From assembly GCA_016708265.1 (NCBI GenBank), contig JADJGA010000003.1, positions 124,001 to 188,000 on the forward strand: a DNA stretch of 64,000 nucleotides, in the 5' to 3' direction. Positions within the stretch are counted from its first letter, which is position 1. Every line of letters begins with the position of its first letter. The DNA is from Saprospiraceae bacterium (GTDB taxonomy: Bacteria > Bacteroidota > Bacteroidia > Chitinophagales > Saprospiraceae). This document shows positions 17,324 through 26,018 of this stretch, piece after piece. A program made the position numbers and the translations under genes. A model generated the notes under the pieces. That model saw only the letters and a program-made list of their open reading frames with translations, had not been told where the DNA came from and did not search any database.

Positions 17324-19552
17324 ATGTTCAAATTATTTTTTTTAGAAATATATAGATTAGTCTATATTTCAATATTAACATCTATTCTATTTTTTTGTAC
17401 AACTGTCAATACCTATTCACAATCAAAAGAGCTGAAATGGTCAACTGACGGAAACTCATATTATTCACTTCAGAAGAATGAAATAGTACAGATCACTTTA
17501 CCTGAAAATGAATCAAGAGTCCTGGTTTCAAATGATCAGTTAAAACCTGAGGGAAGTTCTAATTCATTAAAAATAAGCTATTTCACAGTTTCTGAGGATC
17601 AGCAAAAAATTTTACTTTTTACTAAAACCAAAAAAGTTTGGAGGCTCAACACAAGAGGTGACTACTGGGTTTACGACCTTAATAATAAGTCATTGAGCCA
17701 ATTAGGAAAAACACTTCCTTCATCGTCATTGATGTTCGCCAAGTTTTCACCAAATTGCGAATCTGTTGCTTATGTTTGCAATAATAACATTTATGCAGAA
17801 AACCTTAAGACAAATGAAATTGAAGCACTTACAACAAATGGTTCAAATACCCTTATAAACGGAACTTTTGACTGGGTTTATGAAGAAGAGTTTTTTTGCC
17901 GGGATGGATTCAGGTGGTCGCCTGACAGCAGGTCGATTGCATTCTGGCAGATAGATGCTAAATCGATCAAAAAATTTTTTATGATAAACAATACTGACTC
18001 TGTTTATTCTCAGATCATTCCTGTGGAGTATCCTAAAGCCGGAGAAAAACCTTCCTCATGCAAAGTTGGAGTTGTTTCTATTCAGGATAAAAAAATCAGA
18101 TGGCTTGAAATACCGGGAGATCCGGATCAGAATTATATTGTCAGAATGGAATTTATTCCCGCAACAGACAATATTCTTGTTCAGCAGCTTAATCGTAAAC
18201 AGAACCTAAGCAGGCTGTATATCTGTGAATCATCGGAGCATTCAAAAATATTTTATGAAGAGACTGATGATGCCTGGATTGATTTATACCAACCCGGAAA
18301 TACTTATTCAATAGGGTACACTAATAAATTTATTTGGCTGAACGGGAATAAGGGTATATTATGGCCATCAGAAAAAGATGGGTGGAGGCATTTTTACCAG
18401 CTGACTTTTGATAATAAACCTGAAAAACTGATTACAAAAGGCAATTTTGATGTGATCGAACTGAAATATACCGATGAATTAAACGGATACCTTTACTATA
18501 TAGCTTCACCTGAAAATGCGACCCAAAAATACCTGTACCGGTGCAAACTAAATGGTAATGGCAAATCGGAGTTGATAAGCCCTCAGACGATGAAAGGCAC
18601 TCATGATTATTCCTTTTCTCCGAATGGTAAATTTGCCTTACACTCATTCTCAAATCATTATACTAAACCATCCCGAGAATTTCTTTACATGCCCGATAAT
18701 ATCCCGCTGAATGAAAAAGAAAGTATTTTATCTAATTTACAATCACTTGAAGAAAAACCTGCGGTTGAGTTTTTCAAGATCAAAACAGAAGAAAACACCG
18801 AAATGGATGCATGGATGATTAAGCCTCATGACTTTAATCCTGAAATGAAGTATCCTGTAGTATTCTATGTTTATTCTGAACCGGCATCAGCCACTGTAAC
18901 GGATGTTTACGGAAACGCGCAGAATTTTCTTTATGCCGGTGATATGTCCGAAGATGGTTATATACAGATATCAATTGATAACCGGGGAACACCTGTACCA
19001 AAAGGCAGAGCCTGGAGAAAGTCAATTTACAAAAAAATAGGTCAGTTAAACATTAAAGATCAGGCAATGGCAGCAAAAGAAATCTTTAAATGGGATTTCG
19101 TAGATAAAGAAAGAATAGCCGTGTGGGGTTGGAGCGGAGGGGGTACTGCAACACTAAATCTGATGTTTCAGTATCCGGATATGTATAAAACCGGTGTAGC
19201 AATTGCTCCATTATCAGACCTGAGACTTTATGATAATATCTACCAGGAACGATATATGGGTTTGCCTCAGGAAAACCCTCAGGATTATATTTATGGATCT
19301 CCTGTTACGCATGCAGGAAATCTTGAAGGAAAACTACTTCTTGTCCATGGGACTGGTGATGATAATGTACACTTTCAGAACTCTGAAATTTTGGTCAATG
19401 AGCTGATAAAACACGGAAAAATTTTCCAGTTCATGCCCTACCCTAACCGGACTCATAATATTTCGGAAGGACCGGGTACATTTGAACACCTTGTTAAATT
19501 ATACACATTGTTTATAAGAGAAAACTGCCCTCCGGGTGGGAAGAATAAATGA
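17324..19552 (+). CDS. S9 family peptidase, dipeptidyl peptidase IV type
   Basis: 742 residues. A signal sequence (roughly residues 1-32) exports it. A beta-propeller (DPPIV_N) covers about residues 90-450, with the Glu-Glu pair that anchors the substrate N-terminus in DWVYEEEF. The alpha/beta hydrolase domain carries the nucleophile Ser604 in GWSGGG, the Asp in GDDNVHF (about 679-680) and His711 in NRTHN. It should remove X-Pro or X-Ala dipeptides from peptide N-termini in the periplasm. Length and motif order match the Bacteroidota DPP4 family. It ends in a repeat-rich gap before the DUF3788 gene. Confidence 0.93.
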   Translation: MFKLFFLEIYRLVYISILTSILFFCTTVNTYSQSKELKWSTDGNSYYSLQKNEIVQITLPENESRVLVSNDQLKPEGSSNSLKISYFTVSEDQQKILLFTKTKKVWRLNTRGDYWVYDLNNKSLSQLGKTLPSSSLMFAKFSPNCESVAYVCNNNIYAENLKTNEIEALTTNGSNTLINGTFDWVYEEEFFCRDGFRWSPDSRSIAFWQIDAKSIKKFFMINNTDSVYSQIIPVEYPKAGEKPSSCKVGVVSIQDKKIRWLEIPGDPDQNYIVRMEFIPATDNILVQQLNRKQNLSRLYICESSEHSKIFYEETDDAWIDLYQPGNTYSIGYTNKFIWLNGNKGILWPSEKDGWRHFYQLTFDNKPEKLITKGNFDVIELKYTDELNGYLYYIASPENATQKYLYRCKLNGNGKSELISPQTMKGTHDYSFSPNGKFALHSFSNHYTKPSREFLYMPDNIPLNEKESILSNLQSLEEKPAVEFFKIKTEENTEMDAWMIKPHDFNPEMKYPVVFYVYSEPASATVTDVYGNAQNFLYAGDMSEDGYIQISIDNRGTPVPKGRAWRKSIYKKIGQLNIKDQAMAAKEIFKWDFVDKERIAVWGWSGGGTATLNLMFQYPDMYKTGVAIAPLSDLRLYDNIYQERYMGLPQENPQDYIYGSPVTHAGNLEGKLLLVHGTGDDNVHFQNSEILVNELIKHGKIFQFMPYPNRTHNISEGPGTFEHLVKLYTLFIRENCPPGGKNK

Positions 19553-19708
19553 AAAATGAAAAATGATCCCGATTTATCGGGAGAAAAGTGAACAACTGAC
19601 AGTGTTTAATTGATTCTGCGTATCTGCGTGAAAATAAAAAAACTGATAGTAAGGGATAAAAAACCGATTAACAGACAACGGACAACAGATTAAAGTGAAA
19701 AATGAAAA
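19553..19708. repeat. Intergenic low-complexity patch with heptamer repeats and a small palindrome
   Basis: The gap holds GAAAAAT-type heptamers at both ends (19553-19567 and 19695-19717), a short palindrome CCCGATTTATCGGG at 19568-19581, a CTGCGTATCTGCGTG motif near 19616, and ACAGACAACGGACAACAG near 19672. Related material occurs at 38.2-38.9 kb, 41.1 kb and 51.4 kb. It looks like a dispersed non-coding repeat family. Confidence 0.7.
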
Positions 19709-20149
19709 ATGAAAAATGAAAAATTTATGATGCAGCTTTTAAAAAACCCCGCACTTTACCCTTCAGATGAATTGCTTCATCAGGTGATGGGAGACAGTTT
19801 TGAAGTTTTCAGTGAATTGAGGGAATTATTGACAATATCGCATTTCACATTCAATTACGAATGGAATTACTATAAAGATGGAAAATCATGGCTTTGCAAG
19901 GTGGTTAACAAAAAGAAAACTATATTTTGGCTGTCTGTATGGGAATTTTCATTCAAAACAGGTTTCTATTTTACAGAAAAGCATAGAACCGGAATTAATG
20001 ACCTGAATATAGATGATGAAATAAAAAAGGATTTTAATGAAGGAAAACCAATTGGCAAGCTACTACCTCTCGCAATTACAGTTACCAATCGGGATCAGAT
20101 AAAAGATATCCTGAAAATTACAGATTACAAATTTAAAAACTTGAACTAA
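19709..20149 (+). CDS. DUF3788 domain-containing protein
   Basis: 146 residues. The central pattern WNYYKDGKSWLCKVVNKKKT and FWLSVWEFSFKTGFYFTEKH is characteristic of DUF3788, a small cytoplasmic family of unknown function common in Bacteroidota and Firmicutes. The ATG at 19709 lies inside a GAAAAAT heptamer array; successive ATGs in the array fall in different frames, so copy-number changes would move the start. A second candidate start is the ATG pair at 19727. The last codons overlap the end of the convergent receptor gene by 4 bases. Confidence 0.85.
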   Translation: MKNEKFMMQLLKNPALYPSDELLHQVMGDSFEVFSELRELLTISHFTFNYEWNYYKDGKSWLCKVVNKKKTIFWLSVWEFSFKTGFYFTEKHRTGINDLNIDDEIKKDFNEGKPIGKLLPLAITVTNRDQIKDILKITDYKFKNLN

Positions 20150-22554
20150 AATTCCGGTTCTTCAAATGCCGGTACAGATTTCTTTTCATCTTTTTTCTTT
20201 ATACCGAAGTTGTACCTGATATTCATACCAATCCATCTTGTATCTGACTTTCTGCTTCCTGAACTTTTTATTGTTCCCTGGTTATATACAAATTCTGTGT
20301 CCATGGTTTTGAATATATCTCTGGCATTAAGGGTAACTGTCAGTTTTTTATTGAAGAATGTCTGAGTCAGGCCAAGGTTTAGCTGCCCGAAATCTTTCAT
20401 TTCATAGAAATTCCATTGCCCTTTAGTCATCATGAAGCCGGTTAAACTCAATTTTGTATCTTTGAATAAACTCAGAGAATGGAAAGTAAAAAATCTCCAG
20501 CTTCCATTTGAAAATTTCCAGGGCTGATTTTCATACACTCCGTCATACTCATTATAATTGTACTGTGCACCAATAGCAAAAAAATACTTTGATCCGGGTG
20601 GTATACCGAATATGCCTCGAAAATATGTTTCCTTGTTGGATCCAACATTATCGTATGTTCTCACAAGTACATTTTCAAAATTCCTGTCATTGTACATCAC
20701 AGTTGAAAAAATGTCCGTGGTGATATTTCTGCCAATAGCAAAAACAGGCATATCATTAAAACTGACATTAAATTCATAATTGTCAGTGAATTGAGGCCGT
20801 AAAGAGGGATTTCCCGCTTCATAAAGATACTGGTCAATAAACTTATTATATGGATTTAGCTCCTGATAGCCAGGTCTGTTAATTGTCTTTCTGTAAATAA
20901 GATATGCAAATAATTCAGCCCCCATAATTTTGAAAAACCGACGGCTGAGATATACATATGGAAACAAGTCCGTCCTGTTTACCAGAAAACTTGTATCAGA
21001 AGGAATAGTCTGTCTTCCTTCCATGTATGTATTTTCAAGACGTACGCCTGTTTTGAGGTTCAGTTTTGCAAAAAGCTCCCGCGATAACTGAATATATGCT
21101 GCATTTATATTTTCCAGGTAGCTGAAGGCATTGGTCCGGACCGGATCTTTGATGTTATTACCATTCAAATTCAGGAAATAATCTGAATTACTTGAAAACT
21201 TTTGTAAAGTGCTTTTAACTCCGGTTTCCATTTTGAATTTCCAGGGTAAATGGCTCGTAAGATCTGATTGGAGTATAAAATAGTTCCTGTTCTGAAAATT
21301 GATGCCATTTCCTGAAAAACCCGCCTTAAATGGCAATGAAAATTCAAGTCCGTAATCCTGATCTGAATTACTCCTGTTATAGTTATAACTAAATCTGGTA
21401 TCCAGTTCTGATCCTGAGGTGTCAAATTTAATAAGTAATCCTATATCCTGCTGAATACTCCACAATCCGGAATTACTTACTGAATTATTAATGCTTTCTG
21501 AAATTTTTTGCAATTCAGAAGTTTGTTCAAAATTAGTATTTAAAGAAGAAGAGCTTCTGTCAGAATAATTGATCCTGCCATCATAATTCAAACTTATCTT
21601 TGGGTTAAACTCGTAATTCATTCCAAATCCTAGTATAACCGGCAACTGATCCACAAGGATATTAGCCGATTGATTCAGAACTGTATTCTGAGCTAAAAAT
21701 CGCTTTGTATTCAGTTCTTCATTATTTTTATAATTATTGACATTTAAATTTATGTAGCTTGTACTGTTCGAACTGCTGTTATTAAAACTTAGACCTGCAG
21801 ACTGTCTGCCATACTTACCCTGGTTGTATCCAAGATTGACAGACCCGAACCGGCCGATCTTAACTCCCTTTTTCAGGACAATATTAATTATTCCCCCTGA
21901 AGATGATGCATCAAATTTTGTTGATGGAGTCCGGAGTACTTCAATTTTCTCAACACTATAAGGCGGAAGGCTCCTCAAAATTGTTGTAATGTCCTGATTG
22001 CTCATTTTCTGTTCCCTACCATTTATATAGATTGCAGCCGGAGTTGATCCGGTTAGATAAATTCCGCCTTCCTGATCCACATACATACCGGGAGTACTTT
22101 CAAGCACTTCGAGTGTATTGGAAGCTGTGTTAGCAATTGGTGCTGGATCGATTATCATTTTATCATCCTCCTGTCTTATTAATGGTTTTTTCCCAACAAT
22201 ACTGACTTCCCCCAATGAAAATGATTCTACATTCATCAGGAATTCAAAACTAGGATTTGCCTGAGTAACATTTATTAAAGTATCAATCGATTTATAACCG
22301 AGGTGTGATATTTTCAGGCGGTACAGCTCATTTAAAACTTTACCGAAAAAAGCATGTCCGTCATTGTCTGACATTTCGAAAGTTATACTTGAATCTCTTG
22401 TATCCTGAAGTTTGATTGCGGCACCGGGAATTGTTGACCGGTCCGCATTTCTGACAGTTATTTTTAATGATTTGCTCTGCGCCATTCCATCATAACTGTA
22501 CAGGAGAGCTAAAAATATTAATGATCTAAAAACAAAAATTTTAAAATTCACCAT
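20146..22554 (-). CDS. TonB-dependent receptor-like outer-membrane protein (OMP_b-brl_3 family)
   Basis: 802 residues. A signal peptide ends at GMAQ (about residue 26). Next comes a carboxypeptidase regulatory-like beta-sandwich (about 27-110, TVRNADRSTIPGAAIKLQDT), a plug domain (about 130-235, IANTASNTLEVLESTPGM ... GGIINIVLKKG), and a long outer-membrane barrel that fits OMP_b-brl_3. This family differs from classic SusC in lacking a partner SusD, and none is present here. The ligand is unknown. The C-terminus is slightly unusual in carrying a Lys/Glu-rich tail after the last strand (GIKKKDEKKSVPAFEEPEF). Confidence 0.88.
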   Translation of the reverse strand: MVNFKIFVFRSLIFLALLYSYDGMAQSKSLKITVRNADRSTIPGAAIKLQDTRDSSITFEMSDNDGHAFFGKVLNELYRLKISHLGYKSIDTLINVTQANPSFEFLMNVESFSLGEVSIVGKKPLIRQEDDKMIIDPAPIANTASNTLEVLESTPGMYVDQEGGIYLTGSTPAAIYINGREQKMSNQDITTILRSLPPYSVEKIEVLRTPSTKFDASSSGGIINIVLKKGVKIGRFGSVNLGYNQGKYGRQSAGLSFNNSSSNSTSYINLNVNNYKNNEELNTKRFLAQNTVLNQSANILVDQLPVILGFGMNYEFNPKISLNYDGRINYSDRSSSSLNTNFEQTSELQKISESINNSVSNSGLWSIQQDIGLLIKFDTSGSELDTRFSYNYNRSNSDQDYGLEFSLPFKAGFSGNGINFQNRNYFILQSDLTSHLPWKFKMETGVKSTLQKFSSNSDYFLNLNGNNIKDPVRTNAFSYLENINAAYIQLSRELFAKLNLKTGVRLENTYMEGRQTIPSDTSFLVNRTDLFPYVYLSRRFFKIMGAELFAYLIYRKTINRPGYQELNPYNKFIDQYLYEAGNPSLRPQFTDNYEFNVSFNDMPVFAIGRNITTDIFSTVMYNDRNFENVLVRTYDNVGSNKETYFRGIFGIPPGSKYFFAIGAQYNYNEYDGVYENQPWKFSNGSWRFFTFHSLSLFKDTKLSLTGFMMTKGQWNFYEMKDFGQLNLGLTQTFFNKKLTVTLNARDIFKTMDTEFVYNQGTIKSSGSRKSDTRWIGMNIRYNFGIKKKDEKKSVPAFEEPEF

Positions 22555-22955
22555 TCCTCTTAATTGACTGAAAATACTTATACTATAAAACGATACGAAT
22601 CACAAACGTGAAAGTTCAACAAAAAAACCAATAACAGCTTTAACTCAGTTTATCAATATATATTTTTGAAAAGCTATCCAAAATTCTTATGAAATGAAAA
22701 TTAGCAATACTATGATTGATATAAAACAAGTAAAACAATTGATAGTAATAATCCTGATCATTAATAATCTTTCTTATTTCTTCCAATAGGTAAAATTTAA
22801 ATATGATTTTTTTACTTTTTAATAAATTTCTTACTAAAAATGATGCCTTTTTTTAAAAAAAAACAATTATTTCGATAAAATTTTTATTTTTATTTAGATT
22901 TATTACAATTAATCAATAATCAATTATACTTTTATGCCAATAAAAAATATTAACT
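22555..22955. other. 401-base AT-rich gap, nothing firm seen
   Basis: The gap separates the divergent receptor and tandem paralogue genes, so it should hold promoters for both. It is very AT-rich with a long T/A tract around 22840-22865. A 31-codon frame at about 22694-22789 is present but has no supporting features. Confidence 0.5.
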
Positions 22956-23414
22956 ATGAAAAAATTAAATTTAACTTCTTTTTTAAGCGGTATAGGCTTT
23001 ACAGTGATAGTATTGACAATCTTTGCATTCACAAATAAAAATGAATCGGGAAAGATTATTACAGAAAACCTGAAAGCGGCACCACCAGTAGGAACTGTTA
23101 GTCCTGCAACAGCAGTGCAGTACAGAAATAATTTCAAAACAATTTATCCGGGAGCGATTGAAGCAGTAAATATTTCAGTTGAACAACTGGATGCATTGAA
23201 TCAGACTGTAGTGGCTATGAACAACGACTTACGTGAAGTATCCGGTTTCAGACTTTATTTTGGTGCAACTTCCACTGGACCTGCTGCCCCTGTTGTTTCA
23301 ATAGCATATGTGATCAACAAACAATTGAGACAAAACGAACCTGCTTCCAATCTTCTAATGGCAGAAGGGTTTAACAGCAAATACAGGCAGCAATGTCCTC
23401 CATTTTGTGATTAA
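22956..23414 (+). CDS. Exported protein of unknown function, paralogue A of a tandem pair
   Basis: 152 residues. I do not recognise the family. A single N-terminal hydrophobic segment (about residues 8-27, FLSGIGFTVIVLTIFAFT) acts as signal or anchor. The domain carries a pattern shared with the next gene: IYPGAIEAVNISVEQLDAL, then VSGFRLYFG, VVSIAYVI, LLMAEGFNSKY and a terminal CPPFC motif. The two terminal cysteines could form a disulfide or bind metal or haem. The gene ends just before its paralogue (61 bases to the preferred start), so they likely form one transcript ending at the terminator near 24 kb. Confidence 0.75.
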   Translation: MKKLNLTSFLSGIGFTVIVLTIFAFTNKNESGKIITENLKAAPPVGTVSPATAVQYRNNFKTIYPGAIEAVNISVEQLDALNQTVVAMNNDLREVSGFRLYFGATSTGPAAPVVSIAYVINKQLRQNEPASNLLMAEGFNSKYRQQCPPFCD

Positions 23415-23475
23415 AAATGTTTTATTTTTTTTTGTCAATTTCAAATTAACTATTTATAAATCAAAATTTAAAATC

Positions 23476-23916
23476 ATGGAAAGATGTAATTTTACTTGTC
23501 TGATAGGAGGTTTTTTAATTGGGGTAATAGTGACTGCCTCTGTTTGTTATTTTACTAGAAATTCCAGAGATGGAGAATCTGAAAGTTTAGTAGGAAATAC
23601 TGATCCAAAAAAAGCCAATGAATTGCGTGGTTTTTTTACATCAAAATTTCCACAGGAGATTGCAGGAATAAATATTTCCAAACAGCAACTTGATGCCATT
23701 AATTCCACTATTACGACAACATTGCAAGGAAAATTAGACACAGTAACGGGTTTCAGGTTGTATAATGGCCTCTCTAATGGAACTGCCACTGCAAAATTAG
23801 TCTCAATTGTTTACCCGATTGGTATCGATCTTAGATTTAAATCACCAAATACTATATTTTATGCAGAAGGATTTAATGATAGGTTTAAATTACCATGTCC
23901 TGATTTTTGTAACTGA
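23476..23916 (+). CDS. Exported protein of unknown function, paralogue B of a tandem pair
   Basis: 146 residues from ATG 23476 (MERCNFTCLIGGFLIG). An upstream in-frame ATG at 23407 would add an untypical leader overlapping paralogue A, so I reject it. A transmembrane helix at about residues 8-27 is followed by a domain aligned to paralogue A over its whole length: FPQEIAGINISKQQLDAI, VTGFRLYNG, LVSIVYPIG, FYAEGFNDRF and the ending CPDFC. The shared ends GFRLY and AEGFN...CPxFC define the family. Divergence elsewhere shows an old duplication. A perfect 10-bp hairpin terminator follows. Confidence 0.75.
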   Translation: MERCNFTCLIGGFLIGVIVTASVCYFTRNSRDGESESLVGNTDPKKANELRGFFTSKFPQEIAGINISKQQLDAINSTITTTLQGKLDTVTGFRLYNGLSNGTATAKLVSIVYPIGIDLRFKSPNTIFYAEGFNDRFKLPCPDFCN

Positions 23917-23960
23917 TACTTTGGTCTAAAGTGAGATGATATTGATTCAGAAAGAAAAAT

Positions 23961-24012
23961 TCAGCCGGATCTTTGGATTTAAAAACAATAATCCGGCTGA
24001 TTATATTTTTTT
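23961..24012 (+). terminator. Intrinsic terminator after the tandem pair
   Basis: TCAGCCGGAT (23961-23970) pairs perfectly with ATCCGGCTGA (23991-24000) across a 20-base loop, followed by TTATATTTTTTT. Confidence 0.85.
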
Positions 24013-24069
24013 GTAGTCTTGAAAAATGTCTAAAAACTTATAATATATTGATTTATTCAAAAGTCTAAT

Positions 24070-25899
24070 ATGTTTACATTCAGAGTAGTAAGAGTTTTAA
24101 TTTTTTCTGTTTTCCTGGTTTTGATTGCATTCCATTCATTTGCGGGCAATTATTCTGAACCAAAGAAGAATAAAAGCACTGAAAGCTTTAAAGGTAACCC
24201 GGAAAATGATATTTTCAAAAAGATTGACAATATAAAATCCGCATTGGAATTTGAGATCAATCAAAACAATAATGACCAGCATTTTGACAGCCTCGTATCA
24301 GTAGCAATAGCACTGGCTGAATCCACATTTAATAATGAAAAAACACTTGAAGTATATCAAACATATTTTGATCTGGTTCAGATGGATGGTCAATATGTTG
24401 ATTATCAAACTTTGGTCAACCGCACTGAACAACTTACCTTAGAAAACAACTACAATATTGACAAATCCGACCTTTGGCAGAATATTTCCTCAAGTGCTTC
24501 AAGGTTGAATTATCCGCTTGTAGCGCATAAATTTGCCCTTAAAGCTTTCAGTGAAGCCGAACTTGAGAAAAACCCCGAAAAGAAAGTACAGGCATATCTT
24601 ACATTAGGAAAAAGCCTTCAGATTCAGAAATATTATATTGAAGCTTACCAAAATTATCTCAATGCTTCTTATCTCACTGAAACTCTGGAAAATGGACATG
24701 ATAAAGATGAAATAAAGAAAAAATGCTTTTCTCATCTTTTTGAATTTCATAGAAATGTCAACGACTATGATCAGGCTGCAAAATATAAGATACTTGAAAT
24801 TGAATTAATTCAGAGCAATTTAAAAACGGATTCGCTTGAATTGTTTTGGGCTAAATATGATATGTGTGGGTTAGCAATTCTATCAAAAAAATATGGTTCT
24901 GTGGTCAATACTCTTGATGAGTTGCTTAAATATTCCGCCAAAGCAAAGAATAAAAAACTCAAGGATTATTCATTTTCACTTTACAGGCAATACCTGGTCC
25001 AAAACAATGATCTTTTTGGTTTTCATAAGATCTATGTTGAAAAATATCCTGAAGAATTAGAAAGACTGAAAATATTTCAGCCAGTTCTTTATCATCAGAT
25101 TAAATCAAAACTCGCTGAATTTAAAAATGACATAAATACTGCCTGGGCAGAATATATTAAAGCAGAGTCACGCTTTGATAAAAATGATAGCCCAATTTTC
25201 ATATCAAATTTTTATAACCGGTATGGACAATTCCTTTTTAAATATGGAAAGTTAGATGAAGCTATAAATTCATTTCAAAAAGCATTTGCAAATGCAGAAA
25301 AAGCTCAATATATGGAATATATGCTTGAATCTTCATATTTCCTGGATTCATTAAGTAGTTTGGCAGGCAATTACATTGAAGCATACAAATACTCAAACAT
25401 CAATAAAAAGCTTTTAATACAGCGAACTTTACTTAATAAACAAGATGAATTTCTAAGAATGGAGCTTGCAAATGAATCGAGACAGATATCTCTAAATCAA
25501 AAGAGAATTGAAGAAGACAAAAAGAGGAAATTCAATCTTCAGTATTTTATTATCACAATGAGTATTCTATTCTTCTTTTTGATATTCATTATATTCAGCA
25601 GGTTAAAAGTGCCGGAATGGTCAATAAAAGGACTTGGCTTTGTAAGTGTTTTAATGCTTTTTGAATTCATTATTCTTATTCTTGATCATGAAATCCATCA
25701 TATAACTCATGGAGCACCTTTATGGATTTTTGCGATTAAAGTATTGATTCTTATATTTTTATTTCCTTTGCATCATATAATTGAGAAAGCTATCATAAAG
25801 TTTATGATCCAGAAAAAACAGATCTGGAGACCAAATAAGTCTCACATAAGAGAAGCTATGCACAGATTGTGGCCATGGATGAGCGATCAGGAACATTGA
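24070..25899 (+). CDS. TPR protein with C-terminal three-helix membrane module
   Basis: 609 residues. A signal peptide (about residues 1-26) leads into a long helical region of tetratricopeptide repeats (about 70-460, with clear units such as INSFQKAFANAEKAQYMEY). This periplasmic part ends in a coiled-coil-like linker (NKQDEFLRMELANESRQISLNQKRIEEDKK) and a membrane module of about three helices (492-512, 520-540, 553-575). The loop LDHEIHHITHGAPLWIF holds four histidines. The layout copies sensor histidine kinases of this phylum (TPR, helix, output) but the kinase is missing. Similar HHxTHGxP tails occur in other Bacteroidota TPR proteins as I recall. The following gene is CopA, so a metal link is possible but unproven. 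Confidence 0.75.
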   Translation: MFTFRVVRVLIFSVFLVLIAFHSFAGNYSEPKKNKSTESFKGNPENDIFKKIDNIKSALEFEINQNNNDQHFDSLVSVAIALAESTFNNEKTLEVYQTYFDLVQMDGQYVDYQTLVNRTEQLTLENNYNIDKSDLWQNISSSASRLNYPLVAHKFALKAFSEAELEKNPEKKVQAYLTLGKSLQIQKYYIEAYQNYLNASYLTETLENGHDKDEIKKKCFSHLFEFHRNVNDYDQAAKYKILEIELIQSNLKTDSLELFWAKYDMCGLAILSKKYGSVVNTLDELLKYSAKAKNKKLKDYSFSLYRQYLVQNNDLFGFHKIYVEKYPEELERLKIFQPVLYHQIKSKLAEFKNDINTAWAEYIKAESRFDKNDSPIFISNFYNRYGQFLFKYGKLDEAINSFQKAFANAEKAQYMEYMLESSYFLDSLSSLAGNYIEAYKYSNINKKLLIQRTLLNKQDEFLRMELANESRQISLNQKRIEEDKKRKFNLQYFIITMSILFFFLIFIIFSRLKVPEWSIKGLGFVSVLMLFEFIILILDHEIHHITHGAPLWIFAIKVLILIFLFPLHHIIEKAIIKFMIQKKQIWRPNKSHIREAMHRLWPWMSDQEH

Positions 25900-26018
25900 G
25901 AATAATCCGTTTGTTATATTAGTTTGTATCATTATAGATTTCAGAGATAACTGAATTTTTTTTATTATCTTTTGAATTTATAGGAATCAGTAGTATAACT
26001 AATAATTGCACCGGAAAA

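Noticed and set aside
22694..22789. 31-codon frame in the gap before the tandem paralogues
   Set aside because: No signal peptide, motif, promoter or terminator supports it.
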